From assembly GCA_018821305.1 (NCBI GenBank), contig JAHJMN010000104.1, forward strand, positions 1 through 39,200: DNA of 39,200 bases, given 5' to 3'. The notes under the pieces were generated by a model. It ran no database searches and was not told the DNA's origin. It saw only the letters and a list, made by a program, of their open reading frames with translations. The position numbers were made by a program, and so were the translations under genes. Shown here one piece after another: positions 15,037 through 24,226 of this stretch; positions within the stretch are counted from its first letter, which is position 1, and every line of letters begins with the position of its first letter. This DNA comes from Myxococcota bacterium. Its GTDB lineage: Bacteria; Myxococcota_A; Polyangia; HGW-17.

Positions 15037-16446
15037 ATGTTTAGAAACCGTCTGGAAGCTGAACAGTTCGCAAAAAAGGAACATGTAAAATGGATTGATA
15101 TCAAATTCTCGGATTTTGAGGGAAACTGGCGACATGTTACTGTGCCAAGTGATGACCATGCCTGGAATCTTTTTGATAAATCCGGTATCGGTTTTGATGC
15201 CTCCAGTGTAAAACTTCAGCCCCTGGAAAAAGCTGATATGGTTCTCAAACCTATATGGGATACGGCCTTTTTGGATCCTTTCTTTCCTTCAAAAACTTTG
15301 AGTTTTATTTCTGAAGCACGTGATATTGTCACGGATGAGCCATCACCTCTGGATTCCAGAAACAAGGCTAGACTTGCTCTGGAGCTGGCAAAAGAGCTTG
15401 GCATCTGTGATAAAGCTATGTTTGCTCCGGAATATGAGTTTTATGTATTTAAAAATATATCATTTATTCGTCGTGAGATGGGTATGGGCTATACTGTAAC
15501 GCCCCTGACTGATGATGAAAATTCCAACGGCCTTTATATCCAGCCTCATCATGGATACCATGCACTTCCTCCATTTGATCGGCATCTGGAATACCGTATT
15601 CGAACGGCGGAAATTCTTGGCGAACTTGGAATTCCAATTCATTATCATCATCATGAAGTTGGAGGAAGTGGACAGGGTGAGTTTGAAGTCTCCCTTACAC
15701 CAATTGTAAAAGCCGGTGACCATGCAATGATGGTTAAATATGTATCTCGTCAGGTAGCGGCTCAGATGGGCGTAAGTGTTACTTTTATGCCCAAACCCAT
15801 CAACAAACATCCGGGAAGTGGTCTTCACTGCCACCAGAATCTATGGCTCAATGGCAAAAATGTGTTTTATGATAAGGATGGCTATTGTGGACTCAGTAAA
15901 GATGCTATCCATTATATAGCGGGTATTTTAGATAACGGTAATGCTCTCTTAGCTATTACAAACCCGTCACAGAACAGTTATCGCAGGCTTGTTCCAGGAT
16001 ACGAAGCTCCCACAAAGGCATTTTTCAGCCCCGGTAACCGCAGTGCTGCCATCCGTATCCCGACTTATGCAAACAGTCCGGAGGAACAGCGCATTGAATT
16101 CCGTTCTCCTGATGCTACGGCTAATCCTTACCTGCTTTTAGCGGGCCAGTTAATGGCGGGAATAGATGGAATCGTTCAGAAAAAAGACCCAACAGCTCTT
16201 GGCCTTGGACCTGTGGAAGAAAATATTTTTAACTGGTCTGAAGACCGTCTTAAAACATTGAAATCCCTTCCTACTTCCCTTGATGAAGCTCTGGATGCTC
16301 TGGATGCGAATCCGGATTTCTTGCTCCGAAATGATGTTTTCAGCAAGGAGTTTATTGAAAAATGGATAAAAATCAAGCGTGAAGAAGCCCTGATATTCCG
16401 CCAGGTACCTCATCCCTTTGAAATTGAAATGTATTACGGAGTCTGA
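15037..16446 (+). CDS. glnA: Type I glutamine synthetase
   Basis: A 469-residue class I glutamine synthetase (ATP-dependent condensation of ammonia with glutamate). Family landmarks: GIGFDASSV near residue 50, EYEFYVF with metal-binding Glu, GQGEFEVSL, the ATP-binding KPINKHPGSGLHCHQNLW, NRSAAIRIP, and EFRSPDATANPYL near the C-terminus. The region that in GSI-beta enzymes carries the adenylylated Tyr (NLYDLPPEE) reads NIFNWSEDRLKTL, so adenylylation control is unlikely and the enzyme fits the GSI-alpha or a divergent type. The upstream in-frame ATG at 15025 lacks a Shine-Dalgarno; GGAG at 15027-15030 fits the ATG at 15037. The next gene starts three bases after the stop. Confidence 0.92.
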   Translation: MFRNRLEAEQFAKKEHVKWIDIKFSDFEGNWRHVTVPSDDHAWNLFDKSGIGFDASSVKLQPLEKADMVLKPIWDTAFLDPFFPSKTLSFISEARDIVTDEPSPLDSRNKARLALELAKELGICDKAMFAPEYEFYVFKNISFIRREMGMGYTVTPLTDDENSNGLYIQPHHGYHALPPFDRHLEYRIRTAEILGELGIPIHYHHHEVGGSGQGEFEVSLTPIVKAGDHAMMVKYVSRQVAAQMGVSVTFMPKPINKHPGSGLHCHQNLWLNGKNVFYDKDGYCGLSKDAIHYIAGILDNGNALLAITNPSQNSYRRLVPGYEAPTKAFFSPGNRSAAIRIPTYANSPEEQRIEFRSPDATANPYLLLAGQLMAGIDGIVQKKDPTALGLGPVEENIFNWSEDRLKTLKSLPTSLDEALDALDANPDFLLRNDVFSKEFIEKWIKIKREEALIFRQVPHPFEIEMYYGV

Positions 16447-16449
16447 TTT

Positions 16450-19400
16450 ATGGCAAAACGAAAACGTCCGGGTCTTGCAGTCCGAAGGGAGCGAGGCCCT
16501 TATGCCCCACTGTCTACAGTGGAAAAAAACTCTTCTGAACTTTCTGCAACCGCTGATATAGTTGAAAATGAAGAGATTACCTCTCTTAAAAGCCCATTAC
16601 TGTATATAAAGCCTGAAACGATTTTTTTCTTTATTGCCGGGTTGGCTGCAATTGGGATGTTTTCCGGGGCCTTATTCGGTTATGCCCCTAAACCAGATGA
16701 TAAATTTACAAAATTTATCAGGCTATTAACTGCTTTCAGCATTTCATCACTTCTGTGTCCAGGCCTTTTCTGGTTTATCTCTGAGAAATTTTTGAAAAAA
16801 AACTCCGTTTACTGGTATCCCATCGGGGCACTGGTCGCTGCGGTAGTTTTCCGGTTTCTTTATTTTGGCAATGTTCTCGGAAATATCCATGCAGGTCCCA
16901 TGCTTTTCTTTTTCATTACCCACGGACTGATTGCTGGTATTGTTTTCCGCAACCGTAGATTAATGACTTTTTTCATGGGCTTTACACTGCTTGTTTCTGT
17001 GTCGGCATTTACCTTTCTTTTGCCTAGTGATTTCAGATACACCCGGCTTTTCGTTGTTCCCAAAATAATTGCTATTTATCCTTTTGCCGCTCTGGCTTTA
17101 GCGGCTATTACAGGTGCTTTTATGGTTATGCGCAACCGAATGGAATTGCTGCGTAATCCAGTTTTCATTTTTGTGATGCTCACGGTGATATGGGGGATTA
17201 TTAACTGTTTTACTTCCACCATGCCCGCAGTTACATTCTTCGGAAGCATCATCCGGCAAATGGGATTTATTACGGTTCTTTCTTTTTCAATTATGGCCAT
17301 AGCGGTGATTCTTTATATCCGCAAATCACCAGAAAAAGCCATGAATCTGCTGTATCTTGTGGTGATTTCCGGAATTATTCTAGGGCTTCGGGCATTTTAT
17401 GAGGTAATGGATCCTCAAGCTAAATCATTACGCCCTAATGGTTTTGCTGGAAATCCGGACTTTTTCGGAAACAATCTTCTCTTCACTGCTTTTTTTGCCT
17501 GGGTTGTAATCTTTTCCGTGAAAAAACGCATATGGGCTTTCATTGGTATATTGTCTTTTACTCTTTCGTTTTACGCTCTTGTATTGTCACAGACACGAGG
17601 TGCCTGGGCAGGAGCGGGAATTGCTTCCCTTTTCGGTCTCTTTTTGTTCCGGGCCTCCTCTGATCTGGAACGGAAGGAAGTTACACTTCGTTTTTATATA
17701 TCCGTTGGAGCAGTAGCAGCGGGATTTTTGCTCTATCACATGTTTATAAGTAGTGCGATTCCAGAAACGGAAAATTCTTTGAATGCCCTTAAACTTCTTA
17801 GAGATAAGGCGGTTGGGGATTCATTTTTTGTAACTATGGTTTTTTCACCGTTATTTTTCAAGGCCGGCCTCGACAGTTTTGATGAGAATAAGGCAAAAAT
17901 TCGTTATCTTTCGGTAATGGGAGCTATAGGTATCGCGGCTCTGATTCTTCCTCCGTCCCGACACCTTTTTATAAAGCAGGTTAAAAAAGCTGTAAAGTAT
18001 GAAAAACTTTTTGATCCTGTACACGGTGAAGCTCGTTTTAAACTGTGGAAAGATACTCTACCCATGGTCAATAAACATAAACTTATTGGTGTTGGGCGAG
18101 AAACGTTCCGGGTGAATTTCCTTCCATTCAAAACCTATGAATTAGCTATCAAAGATCCCGGTGTGAACTATCGCAGTTCCCATAATATATACCTTGATTA
18201 TATTGCCATGGAGGGTTTGGGTGGTTTTATTATCTATATGGGGCTTTTGTTTTCTGCTCTGCTGCTTGCAGCAATGGTCCTGAAACGACGGGCTCAAAAG
18301 TGGAAAACGATCGCCTATGCAGTGATGCTTTCGTTAATTGCGTATATGGGGCATACACTTACAATCTATGATGTACTGCCCACTATGGCCTTTGTGTTTT
18401 TTGTAGTCGGAATTGCAGGTGCCATGTGGAAGGCTGGTGAAGAAATTGACGGAGATGAAGTTTCAGAAGTTGATTTGCGGCCATGGTCACTGAAATACGC
18501 CGGGGCAGCGAGTGTGTTTGGATTGTTTGCTTTAGTGGGCATGGTTATTACTTTGCCCTACGTGTATTCTCATCATGTGGCAGATTACCTTAATACTAAA
18601 AACCTGAAGAATCAGGCGGAAATTAAACAATTTCTTGGTACACTGAACGAATTGCGCAAAAAGGAGACGGAGTTTGAAAACATTGAGCAGCGGCTCACAC
18701 TTTATGAAGCAGGAAACCGTCATCCAGCACTGGTGAAAGTTTTTGCGGGATTTCTTCGCATATCTCCTGGAGAATTTCAGAAGAACCCTGCTGTTTATGT
18801 GCAGAAATTAAGAAATTCACTTCCAATTTTAAAAAATAACTTTGCTAAGCAGAAATCTAATTTTATTGCTTCTTCCATGGATAAAGTAAGTCTAAAGGTC
18901 GATGAAATGTTCCGTTTAGCTGAAAAAATAATGATTGATGGCCCTTCCATGGGTTATCACTCATATATTGCCGGCCATGGGATGCAGAATCTCATTCAAT
19001 TGCCAAGTGCCGCGAGGAAAAACAAAACTGTAGAACAGATTCTGGAGTTTGTGGTTAATGCCTCAGAAAAAGGTGTTAAGCGTAATACAAACCCTGAAAG
19101 TGCGTGGTCCAGACTTTCAAGTGCCTATTACAGTGCTGGTGCCCATGAGCAATCAAAGGGAAACCACAAACAAGCCTGGATATATTATAAAAAAGCTCTT
19201 CATGCTATTGAAAAATCAATTTCTTTTGATCGATGGTATTACGATACCCACCGGATCCGGGCTATATTTATGATTGAAAAATTCTGTGATGCCCATGAGG
19301 CAGATCTTGAGCTTCAGACAGTCTCAAAAATCGTTATGGGAAGCAGAAACAATAAAGCCAAGGGCAATCTTTATTCTTTTGCGCCACTTTATTTGAAACT

Positions 19401-19731
19401 CGCCAATATCTGGACTGAGATGGCTCAATCCGAAACACTTCCACAAAAGCGAACTGAATACGTGAAAAAAGCTCAGGAGGCTGTTGGAATGCTAGCGGAA
19501 ATAGAACTGGATCGCCGGAAGGCAATGTCAGCAAAAAATCCCGGGGATATTAATCTACTAAACTCAATAAATTTAATGACAGCAATCATTAAACAGATGA
19601 AAAGTGAAGTGCCTCCTGCGGATGTATCAGTGATATCAAGAGCATTAGCTAATTTTCAGGGAGGGAAATCTCCCACGGTATTTTCCAGTTGCATGGCAAA
19701 AAAACGATTAATGGAACCCAACCAACAATAA
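16450..19731 (+). CDS. Giant O-antigen ligase/polymerase-like membrane protein with helical C-terminal domain
   Basis: A 1093-residue protein. After a Lys/Arg-rich N-terminus, residues about 55-300 hold many transmembrane helices. The Wzy/WaaL-type core follows: NPDFFGNNLLFTAFF, then LSQTRGAWAGAG at about 378-389 (the family's characteristic TRGaw motif), a periplasmic loop ending GVGRETFRVNF, and GVNYRSSHNIYLDYIAMEG, the usual ligase signature. The last membrane helices lie near 640-700. Residues about 715-1093 are a soluble helical region with TPR-like pairs (SAYYSAGAHEQSKGNHKQAW...), like the C-terminal extensions of some lipid-carrier glycan ligases. It probably polymerises or transfers undecaprenyl-linked glycans; substrate unknown. 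It sits between glnA and purA, tightly packed with glnA. Confidence 0.8.
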   Translation: MAKRKRPGLAVRRERGPYAPLSTVEKNSSELSATADIVENEEITSLKSPLLYIKPETIFFFIAGLAAIGMFSGALFGYAPKPDDKFTKFIRLLTAFSISSLLCPGLFWFISEKFLKKNSVYWYPIGALVAAVVFRFLYFGNVLGNIHAGPMLFFFITHGLIAGIVFRNRRLMTFFMGFTLLVSVSAFTFLLPSDFRYTRLFVVPKIIAIYPFAALALAAITGAFMVMRNRMELLRNPVFIFVMLTVIWGIINCFTSTMPAVTFFGSIIRQMGFITVLSFSIMAIAVILYIRKSPEKAMNLLYLVVISGIILGLRAFYEVMDPQAKSLRPNGFAGNPDFFGNNLLFTAFFAWVVIFSVKKRIWAFIGILSFTLSFYALVLSQTRGAWAGAGIASLFGLFLFRASSDLERKEVTLRFYISVGAVAAGFLLYHMFISSAIPETENSLNALKLLRDKAVGDSFFVTMVFSPLFFKAGLDSFDENKAKIRYLSVMGAIGIAALILPPSRHLFIKQVKKAVKYEKLFDPVHGEARFKLWKDTLPMVNKHKLIGVGRETFRVNFLPFKTYELAIKDPGVNYRSSHNIYLDYIAMEGLGGFIIYMGLLFSALLLAAMVLKRRAQKWKTIAYAVMLSLIAYMGHTLTIYDVLPTMAFVFFVVGIAGAMWKAGEEIDGDEVSEVDLRPWSLKYAGAASVFGLFALVGMVITLPYVYSHHVADYLNTKNLKNQAEIKQFLGTLNELRKKETEFENIEQRLTLYEAGNRHPALVKVFAGFLRISPGEFQKNPAVYVQKLRNSLPILKNNFAKQKSNFIASSMDKVSLKVDEMFRLAEKIMIDGPSMGYHSYIAGHGMQNLIQLPSAARKNKTVEQILEFVVNASEKGVKRNTNPESAWSRLSSAYYSAGAHEQSKGNHKQAWIYYKKALHAIEKSISFDRWYYDTHRIRAIFMIEKFCDAHEADLELQTVSKIVMGSRNNKAKGNLYSFAPLYLKLANIWTEMAQSETLPQKRTEYVKKAQEAVGMLAEIELDRRKAMSAKNPGDINLLNSINLMTAIIKQMKSEVPPADVSVISRALANFQGGKSPTVFSSCMAKKRLMEPNQQ

Positions 19732-19742
19732 GGAGCAGGAAC

Positions 19743-20981
19743 GTGACAACAATAATCGCGCTGGGACTTCAATGGGGTGATGAAGGTAAGGGAAAAGTTA
19801 TTGATTATCTGTGTGAAAAAGCACAAATGGTTGTACGGGCCTGCGGAGGCGCCAATGCGGGGCACTCCATTCATACAGATGGTCGCAAGTATGTACTGCA
19901 TTTGATTCCTTCGGGCATTGTTCACGAGGGTGTACGCTGTCTTTTGGGAAGTGGAATGGTTATCAGCCTGTCCAGTCTCGAAAAGGAAATTGCCGGACTT
20001 ACCGAGGCACTGGGACGAAATATAAATGAATCTATTGGTATTTCTCACGGAGCTCATATTATTTTACCATGGCACAGTGAACTGGAGCAGATGAGAGAAA
20101 GTTCTTCAAAACCTGTTGGGAGCACTCTCAGAGGTATTGGCCCTGCTTATGAAACCCGGGCGAGTCGCTTTGGAATTACTGCAGGCATGCTTGCACATCC
20201 GGATATGCTTCGCAAAAATCTTGAGATTTTAAGAGGTTCAATTGCCCCGGATTCTACTGTTTCTGTAGATATGATTTTCGATGAACTGATGAATTATGCA
20301 GCATGGGTGGTTCCAATGCTTGCGGACGTATCTCTGGAGGTTTTCAATGCACGGAAAAATGGTGTTGAAATCCTTTTTGAGGGTGCTCAAGGTATCTTGC
20401 TCGATGTTTTTCACGGCACTTTTCCGTATGTTACATCCTCAAACACAGTTACAGGGGGAATTTACGCTGGCATTGGAGTAGGTCCCAATGGAGATGAAAA
20501 AATAATCGGGATTGTAAAAGCATATACCACAAGAGTAGGGCTGGGGCCTTTTCCAACGGAACTTTTCGATGCCACGGGCGAGAAAATTCGTGACGTAGGC
20601 AAGGAATTTGGTGCCACCACCGGTCGGCCTCGTCGCTGTGGCTGGCTTGATTTGGTTGCTTTGAGATATGCTGTGCGGCTTTCCGGAGTGACAAGTATTG
20701 CCCTAACAAAGGTCGACGTTCTGAATGACTTTGAAGAAATTATGATATGTGACTCTTATATTGATGGGGAAGGACATGAAATCAGTGAATTTCCGCCGTC
20801 GGGTATAGGTCTTGAAAATTGTAAACCGATTTATACAAAATTAAAAGGTTGGAAGTCATTTTCCAGTGGCGCACTTCCGCTGCCACTTATTGATTACATA
20901 AGGTTAATTGAAGAACGTTGTGATGTTGAAGTGTCAATAATTTCCATGGGTCCCGATCGCCGGGACACTATTGAACTTTGA
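19743..20981 (+). CDS. purA: Adenylosuccinate synthetase
   Basis: A 412-residue enzyme that joins IMP and aspartate with GTP in the AMP branch of purine synthesis. Motifs: the P-loop GLQWGDEGKGKV at the N-terminus, GANAGHSI with the catalytic His, GSTLRGIGPAYETRASR, FEGAQGILLDVFHGTFPYVTSSN, and TTGRPRRCGWLD near residue 290. The open frame extends upstream to 19689, overlapping the previous gene, but GTG at 19743 has an AGGAG seven bases upstream and gives the family-standard VTTIIALGLQWGDEGK start. The end (SMGPDRRDTIEL) is the normal C-terminus. It is likely co-transcribed with the glnA group. Confidence 0.95.
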   Translation: MTTIIALGLQWGDEGKGKVIDYLCEKAQMVVRACGGANAGHSIHTDGRKYVLHLIPSGIVHEGVRCLLGSGMVISLSSLEKEIAGLTEALGRNINESIGISHGAHIILPWHSELEQMRESSSKPVGSTLRGIGPAYETRASRFGITAGMLAHPDMLRKNLEILRGSIAPDSTVSVDMIFDELMNYAAWVVPMLADVSLEVFNARKNGVEILFEGAQGILLDVFHGTFPYVTSSNTVTGGIYAGIGVGPNGDEKIIGIVKAYTTRVGLGPFPTELFDATGEKIRDVGKEFGATTGRPRRCGWLDLVALRYAVRLSGVTSIALTKVDVLNDFEEIMICDSYIDGEGHEISEFPPSGIGLENCKPIYTKLKGWKSFSSGALPLPLIDYIRLIEERCDVEVSIISMGPDRRDTIEL

Positions 20982-21275
20982 GGCCCGAAGCGAATTACAG
21001 GACACTAACAATTTGGGAACGAAGGTACGGACTGGAAGAGGACACGAACTGTACCGCTTCCTGAGTAATACGAAAGTACTTGGATTTAAAGAAATTTTTC
21101 AGGAAACTCCCTGCTTTCCTGTTCCTGATTTCCTGAAATTTTTAACAGGGAAGCAGGCAAACAGGAAGCAGCATCAGTGGCAGGTCGTAAACATCGATAT
21201 CAACGCATATTACTAAAAAACGTAATATTTCAGTCACTTTGAGATTTTGATCCTTTTACTCAGGACACGAACCAA
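20982..21275. repeat. Family A element A5 with flanking family B ends
   Basis: Directly after the purA stop there is a reversed family B end (20990-21009, containing GAAGCGAATTACAGGACACT). The family A element A5 follows at 21053-21265: it begins ACCGCTTCCTGAGTAATACG and ends GATCCTTTTACTCAGGA, with 10-bp inverted repeat TCCTGAGTAA / TTACTCAGGA. The central CCTG/CAGG stem is at about 21100-21182. Relative to A2 it is inverted. A further CAGGACACGAAC lies at 21261-21272. No gene is seen. Confidence 0.8.
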
Positions 21276-21297
21276 GATGCTTTGCTCACCTGTATAA

Positions 21298-21325
21298 TTG
21301 ACATTATTTTTTCAGTGGTTATACC
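21298..21325 (+). promoter_or_regulatory. Candidate sigma-70 promoter for lgt
   Basis: TTGACA at 21298-21303, a 16-base spacer and TATACC at 21320-21325. It precedes lgt and lies just upstream of a palindrome at 21339-21353. Confidence 0.55.
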
Positions 21326-21338
21326 TGCTTTCTGGTTT

Positions 21339-21353
21339 CCGGATTTAATCCGG
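21339..21353. promoter_or_regulatory. Palindrome between lgt promoter and start
   Basis: CCGGATT-T-AATCCGG is a perfect 7-bp inverted repeat with a single-base centre. It is located about eight bases after the predicted transcription start and 34 bases before the GTG start of lgt. Either an operator or a 5' mRNA hairpin. Confidence 0.45.
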
Positions 21354-21387
21354 TTTGTTGTTGATCCTTTATTCCCGGGAGGAAAAA

Positions 21388-22290
21388 GTGAACTTTACGT
21401 GGAATGTCAATCCTGAAATTATTGCGCTGGGGCCTTTGAGTCTCCGGTATTACGGCCTTTTATTCGTTGTAGTTTTTCTCGGTGGTTTTTATCTGCTTAA
21501 GTGGCAGATGGAACGAGTGGGATGGAAAGAAGATGACGTCAGTGACTTTATTATACCGGGTATGCTGGCAGTAATTATCGGTGCAAGACTAGGTCATGTT
21601 CTGTTTTATGAACCAGCGAGTTATTTCAGTCAGCCCGTTGAGATAATAAAATTCTGGAAAGGTGGTCTCGCCAGCCACGGTGCCACTCTGGGTTTAATTG
21701 TCGCCATCATTTACTTCGCAAAGAAAAAAGGAATGGCCATCACGGAAGTTGCCGATAGATTCAGTTTCAGTGCCACTTTAGGTGCCGCACTTGTGCGTTT
21801 AGGCAACTTTTTTAATTCTGAAATTGTGGGTCGTATCACGGATCAGTCCTGGGGTGTGCGTTTTCCCCGTTGCCATGAGGACAGGCATCTTACCGCTATT
21901 GGCGAGCAGGTTCCACTTCGTCATCCTTCCCAGCTTTATGAATTTGGCATGGCTGCTTTTATTATGCTCGTACTTTGGGGTGTTGATCGAAAACTCGGGG
22001 AAAAACGTCCCCGGGGGCTTTTGGGCGCTTTATTCCTGAGTCTATATTTTACAGCCCGTTTCATTGTCGAATTCTTCAAGGAATATCAGACAGGGCTCAA
22101 AGATCATCAACTTTTAACTATGGGACAACTTCTCAGTATTCCCATTGCATTAGCAGGTTACATCTGGCTCTTTATCGCAATCAAACAGAATGTGCCGGCT
22201 CAAAGTAAAGTTCCTGAATATCCTGAAGAAAAACCCGAAAAAGCAGCGCCATCAAAGAATGCGGGCCGAAGAAAGAACCGCCGTAAATGA
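21388..22290 (+). CDS. lgt: Prolipoprotein diacylglyceryl transferase
   Basis: A 300-residue polytopic inner-membrane enzyme that transfers a diacylglyceryl group from phosphatidylglycerol to the lipobox cysteine of prolipoproteins. Motifs: GPLSLRYYGLLF at the N-terminus, GARLGHVLFYEP, the GGLASHGATLG segment with the conserved His near residue 97, RLGNFFNSEIVGR containing the essential Arg/Asn region, and RHPSQLYEFG. The C-terminus adds a Lys/Pro-rich tail of about 30 residues. The open frame extends to an ATG at 21355, but GTG at 21388 has GGGAGG six bases upstream and gives the normal length. The many lipoproteins around it depend on this step. It overlaps the next gene by four bases. Confidence 0.93.
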   Translation: MNFTWNVNPEIIALGPLSLRYYGLLFVVVFLGGFYLLKWQMERVGWKEDDVSDFIIPGMLAVIIGARLGHVLFYEPASYFSQPVEIIKFWKGGLASHGATLGLIVAIIYFAKKKGMAITEVADRFSFSATLGAALVRLGNFFNSEIVGRITDQSWGVRFPRCHEDRHLTAIGEQVPLRHPSQLYEFGMAAFIMLVLWGVDRKLGEKRPRGLLGALFLSLYFTARFIVEFFKEYQTGLKDHQLLTMGQLLSIPIALAGYIWLFIAIKQNVPAQSKVPEYPEEKPEKAAPSKNAGRRKNRRK

Positions 22291-23324
22291 GGTATTTTCT
22301 TCTTTTAATGATTGCATTGTCCTGTTCTACCGCAGGTGAGAAGGAAGTTGTTATTACAGTTAATGGAGGAACAGGGTCTATTTCCTTCGGGAAAATAAAT
22401 CAAGCTTTGATTTACCTGCGCTCTTTTGCGGAAAAGTCCGACATTGTTGAAAAAGCCGGCTACATTGTTTTGGCTCATGGTGCTTCAACATTTTACGGTT
22501 ATTCCTGGGATGAAAACTCCGGTGGGGAGGAAGCTTTTCTTCGAACAATTTGCAAAAAACTCGGGTTTAAAACTGATACGACATGGAATTGCGCCATTTC
22601 TCTAAGTCGGGATATTCTTGCCCAGAGTACCAATCTACTCAAGGACTTTTGTAATATTCAACGTATAAAAAAACAGTGTGGGGAACTTCAGAAAGAGTTT
22701 ATTGAAATTCTTGAACTCCGCCTTGAAGGACCTCTTAAACCGCTCCAGTGTGCGCTTAATGAAGGAAAACGTATAAAATTTCGTGATAAATCGGACTTTG
22801 ATAGAATTCCTGAGGGTTTTACTGCAGTAATGTCTGGAGGTAAAATATCCACTGGTTCTTTTGATGCCATTGGAATCGACAGTTTCCATGTGACGGATCT
22901 TCTAGCAAGAGCTGCGTCACTGACTGGTGAGAGGTTTTTGACTCTTGTGTTGCCTGGTGCCAGTAATATAAAGAATTTCAAAGAATTTGTAAGAATTGCT
23001 GTTGACAGTGGCTTAAGGACAATAGTACTGTGGGGGGAAGATAAAGATGGTATTGGTAAAGGCCGAATTGTAAAAATCAATACCACAAAGTTCACCGAAG
23101 ACTGTAAGGAAACGGACAAGATCTGTAATACACCTGCGGGTAAGGGGCTTTTAATCGGTAATTTTAAATCAATTCAGGATATTTCTGATGAAATGGAAAA
23201 GTCTGCAACTTCCCTTTTGTTGATTCGAGATGCGACTAGAAATCCGATTGCGGTTCCACTGTTCGAAAAATCAATAATTGAGCCAGAGGATTTGCTCAAA
23301 GTTAAACCGACAGTTATAAAATAA
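22287..23324 (+). CDS. Unknown lipoprotein translationally coupled to lgt
   Basis: A 345-residue protein whose ATG overlaps the lgt stop in ATGA, implying translational coupling. It has a very short signal peptide with a plausible lipobox ALSC (Cys13). The mature part begins VVITVNGGTGSISFGKINQAL, continues with IVLAHGASTFYG, and later repeats this style: FTAVMSGGKISTGSFDAIGID and LTLVLPGASNIKNF. These Gly-rich turns after beta-strands suggest an alpha/beta domain such as a metallophosphatase-like fold, but metal ligands cannot be matched with confidence. Cysteines are spread through the middle (CNIQRIKKQC). I do not recognise the family. Confidence 0.7.
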   Translation: MRYFLLLMIALSCSTAGEKEVVITVNGGTGSISFGKINQALIYLRSFAEKSDIVEKAGYIVLAHGASTFYGYSWDENSGGEEAFLRTICKKLGFKTDTTWNCAISLSRDILAQSTNLLKDFCNIQRIKKQCGELQKEFIEILELRLEGPLKPLQCALNEGKRIKFRDKSDFDRIPEGFTAVMSGGKISTGSFDAIGIDSFHVTDLLARAASLTGERFLTLVLPGASNIKNFKEFVRIAVDSGLRTIVLWGEDKDGIGKGRIVKINTTKFTEDCKETDKICNTPAGKGLLIGNFKSIQDISDEMEKSATSLLLIRDATRNPIAVPLFEKSIIEPEDLLKVKPTVIK

Positions 23325-23368
23325 TAAATGCTTTTTTAAGTTTCCGACGGGAAATCAAGGAATTTTAA

Positions 23369-24070
23369 ATGAAAATACATACTGGAGTTAGCCATTTTCC
23401 GAGATATTACAAAAAAATTGGTGATATATGTGAAATGGCAGAGGTTGAATCTTTTATTACTACTAAACCCAAAAAGGGCACTCTTGTGAATTGGCGGGAG
23501 GTTATGGGTAAGAAGTTTCGTTTCGTTCTGCCCGCACCAACTGCTCTTACGGATCCTGACTGGAATAAGGCTGGAACAGGATTCTGGCGGGATGGAGCGC
23601 AGGGATTTAAAGAAGGTGCTGAACGTGACTTCATAACAAAAACGATGTTTAAAAGCGCCGGAATACTTCAGTGTATTACATTTCTATTTCCAACTCCTGT
23701 CAGTTTTCGTCCGACGGAAGATAATCGCCAAAGAATTATGGATTATTTTAAACCATTTGTTGAGAAGAAGCAAAGGGTTATCTGGGCCCCCACTGGACTT
23801 TGGGATATGGAAAAACTTCTGCGGGACACTGCTGGAACAGGAATCTTCATTGCTCAAAATCCTCTGGATGTGAATTTTATTCAGGATGATGAGGAGTTCA
23901 GATATCTCCGGATTGAAAATATTGCATCAAAAAATGTAACTTCTGAAATCAATATGGAGAAGATCCTTGAAGCTTGTGACGGAGCAAAAAGAGTTTTTGC
24001 TGTATTCAAAACCTCCAATCCCCTGCGTGATGCCAACGCATTCAATCGATTTCTTTCTGAAGAAATTTGA
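23369..24070 (+). CDS. DUF72 (YecE-like) protein
   Basis: A 233-residue protein resembling the DUF72/YecE TIM-barrel family. The N-terminus GVSHFPRYYKKIGDICEMAEVESF matches the family's G.S..P.YY...F..VE...T pattern, followed by W....GKKFRFVLPAP (the F.F..K strand). The later segment ILQCITFLFPTPVSF and a long helix before RVIWAPTGLW fit the barrel. Family members of full length are about 240-290 residues, so this one is on the short side. No activity is established for the family. Shine-Dalgarno AAGGA lies seven bases before the ATG. It follows the unknown lipoprotein gene by 44 bases and may end the lgt operon. Confidence 0.75.
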   Translation: MKIHTGVSHFPRYYKKIGDICEMAEVESFITTKPKKGTLVNWREVMGKKFRFVLPAPTALTDPDWNKAGTGFWRDGAQGFKEGAERDFITKTMFKSAGILQCITFLFPTPVSFRPTEDNRQRIMDYFKPFVEKKQRVIWAPTGLWDMEKLLRDTAGTGIFIAQNPLDVNFIQDDEEFRYLRIENIASKNVTSEINMEKILEACDGAKRVFAVFKTSNPLRDANAFNRFLSEEI

Positions 24071-24083
24071 ACTCACAATAAAT

Positions 24084-24226
24084 AGTTCATGTCCTGTAAT
24101 TCGCTTCGCGAAGGATTTTATTAAAAATCCTAACAGGCCACTACAAAAATTCAACACCTTGCGGTTACTGTCCAGAGCAAAAAACAGGCGAAAAATTTTG
24201 ATTTCCGGTATTTCAGGACAGTAACT
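24084..24226. repeat. Family B repeat, complete copy B3
   Basis: A 143-bp element with terminal inverted repeats AGTTCATGTCCTG / CAGGACAGTAACT (paired TGTCCTG/CAGGACA and AGTT/AACT). Inside are two hairpins (TTCGCTTCGCGAA; AGGATTTTATTAAAAATCCT), then CAGGCCACTA, CAACACCTTGCGGTTACTGT and GGCGAAAAATTTTGATTTCC. The same order is found at 39062-39200. It starts 13 bases after the DUF72 stop codon. Confidence 0.85.
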
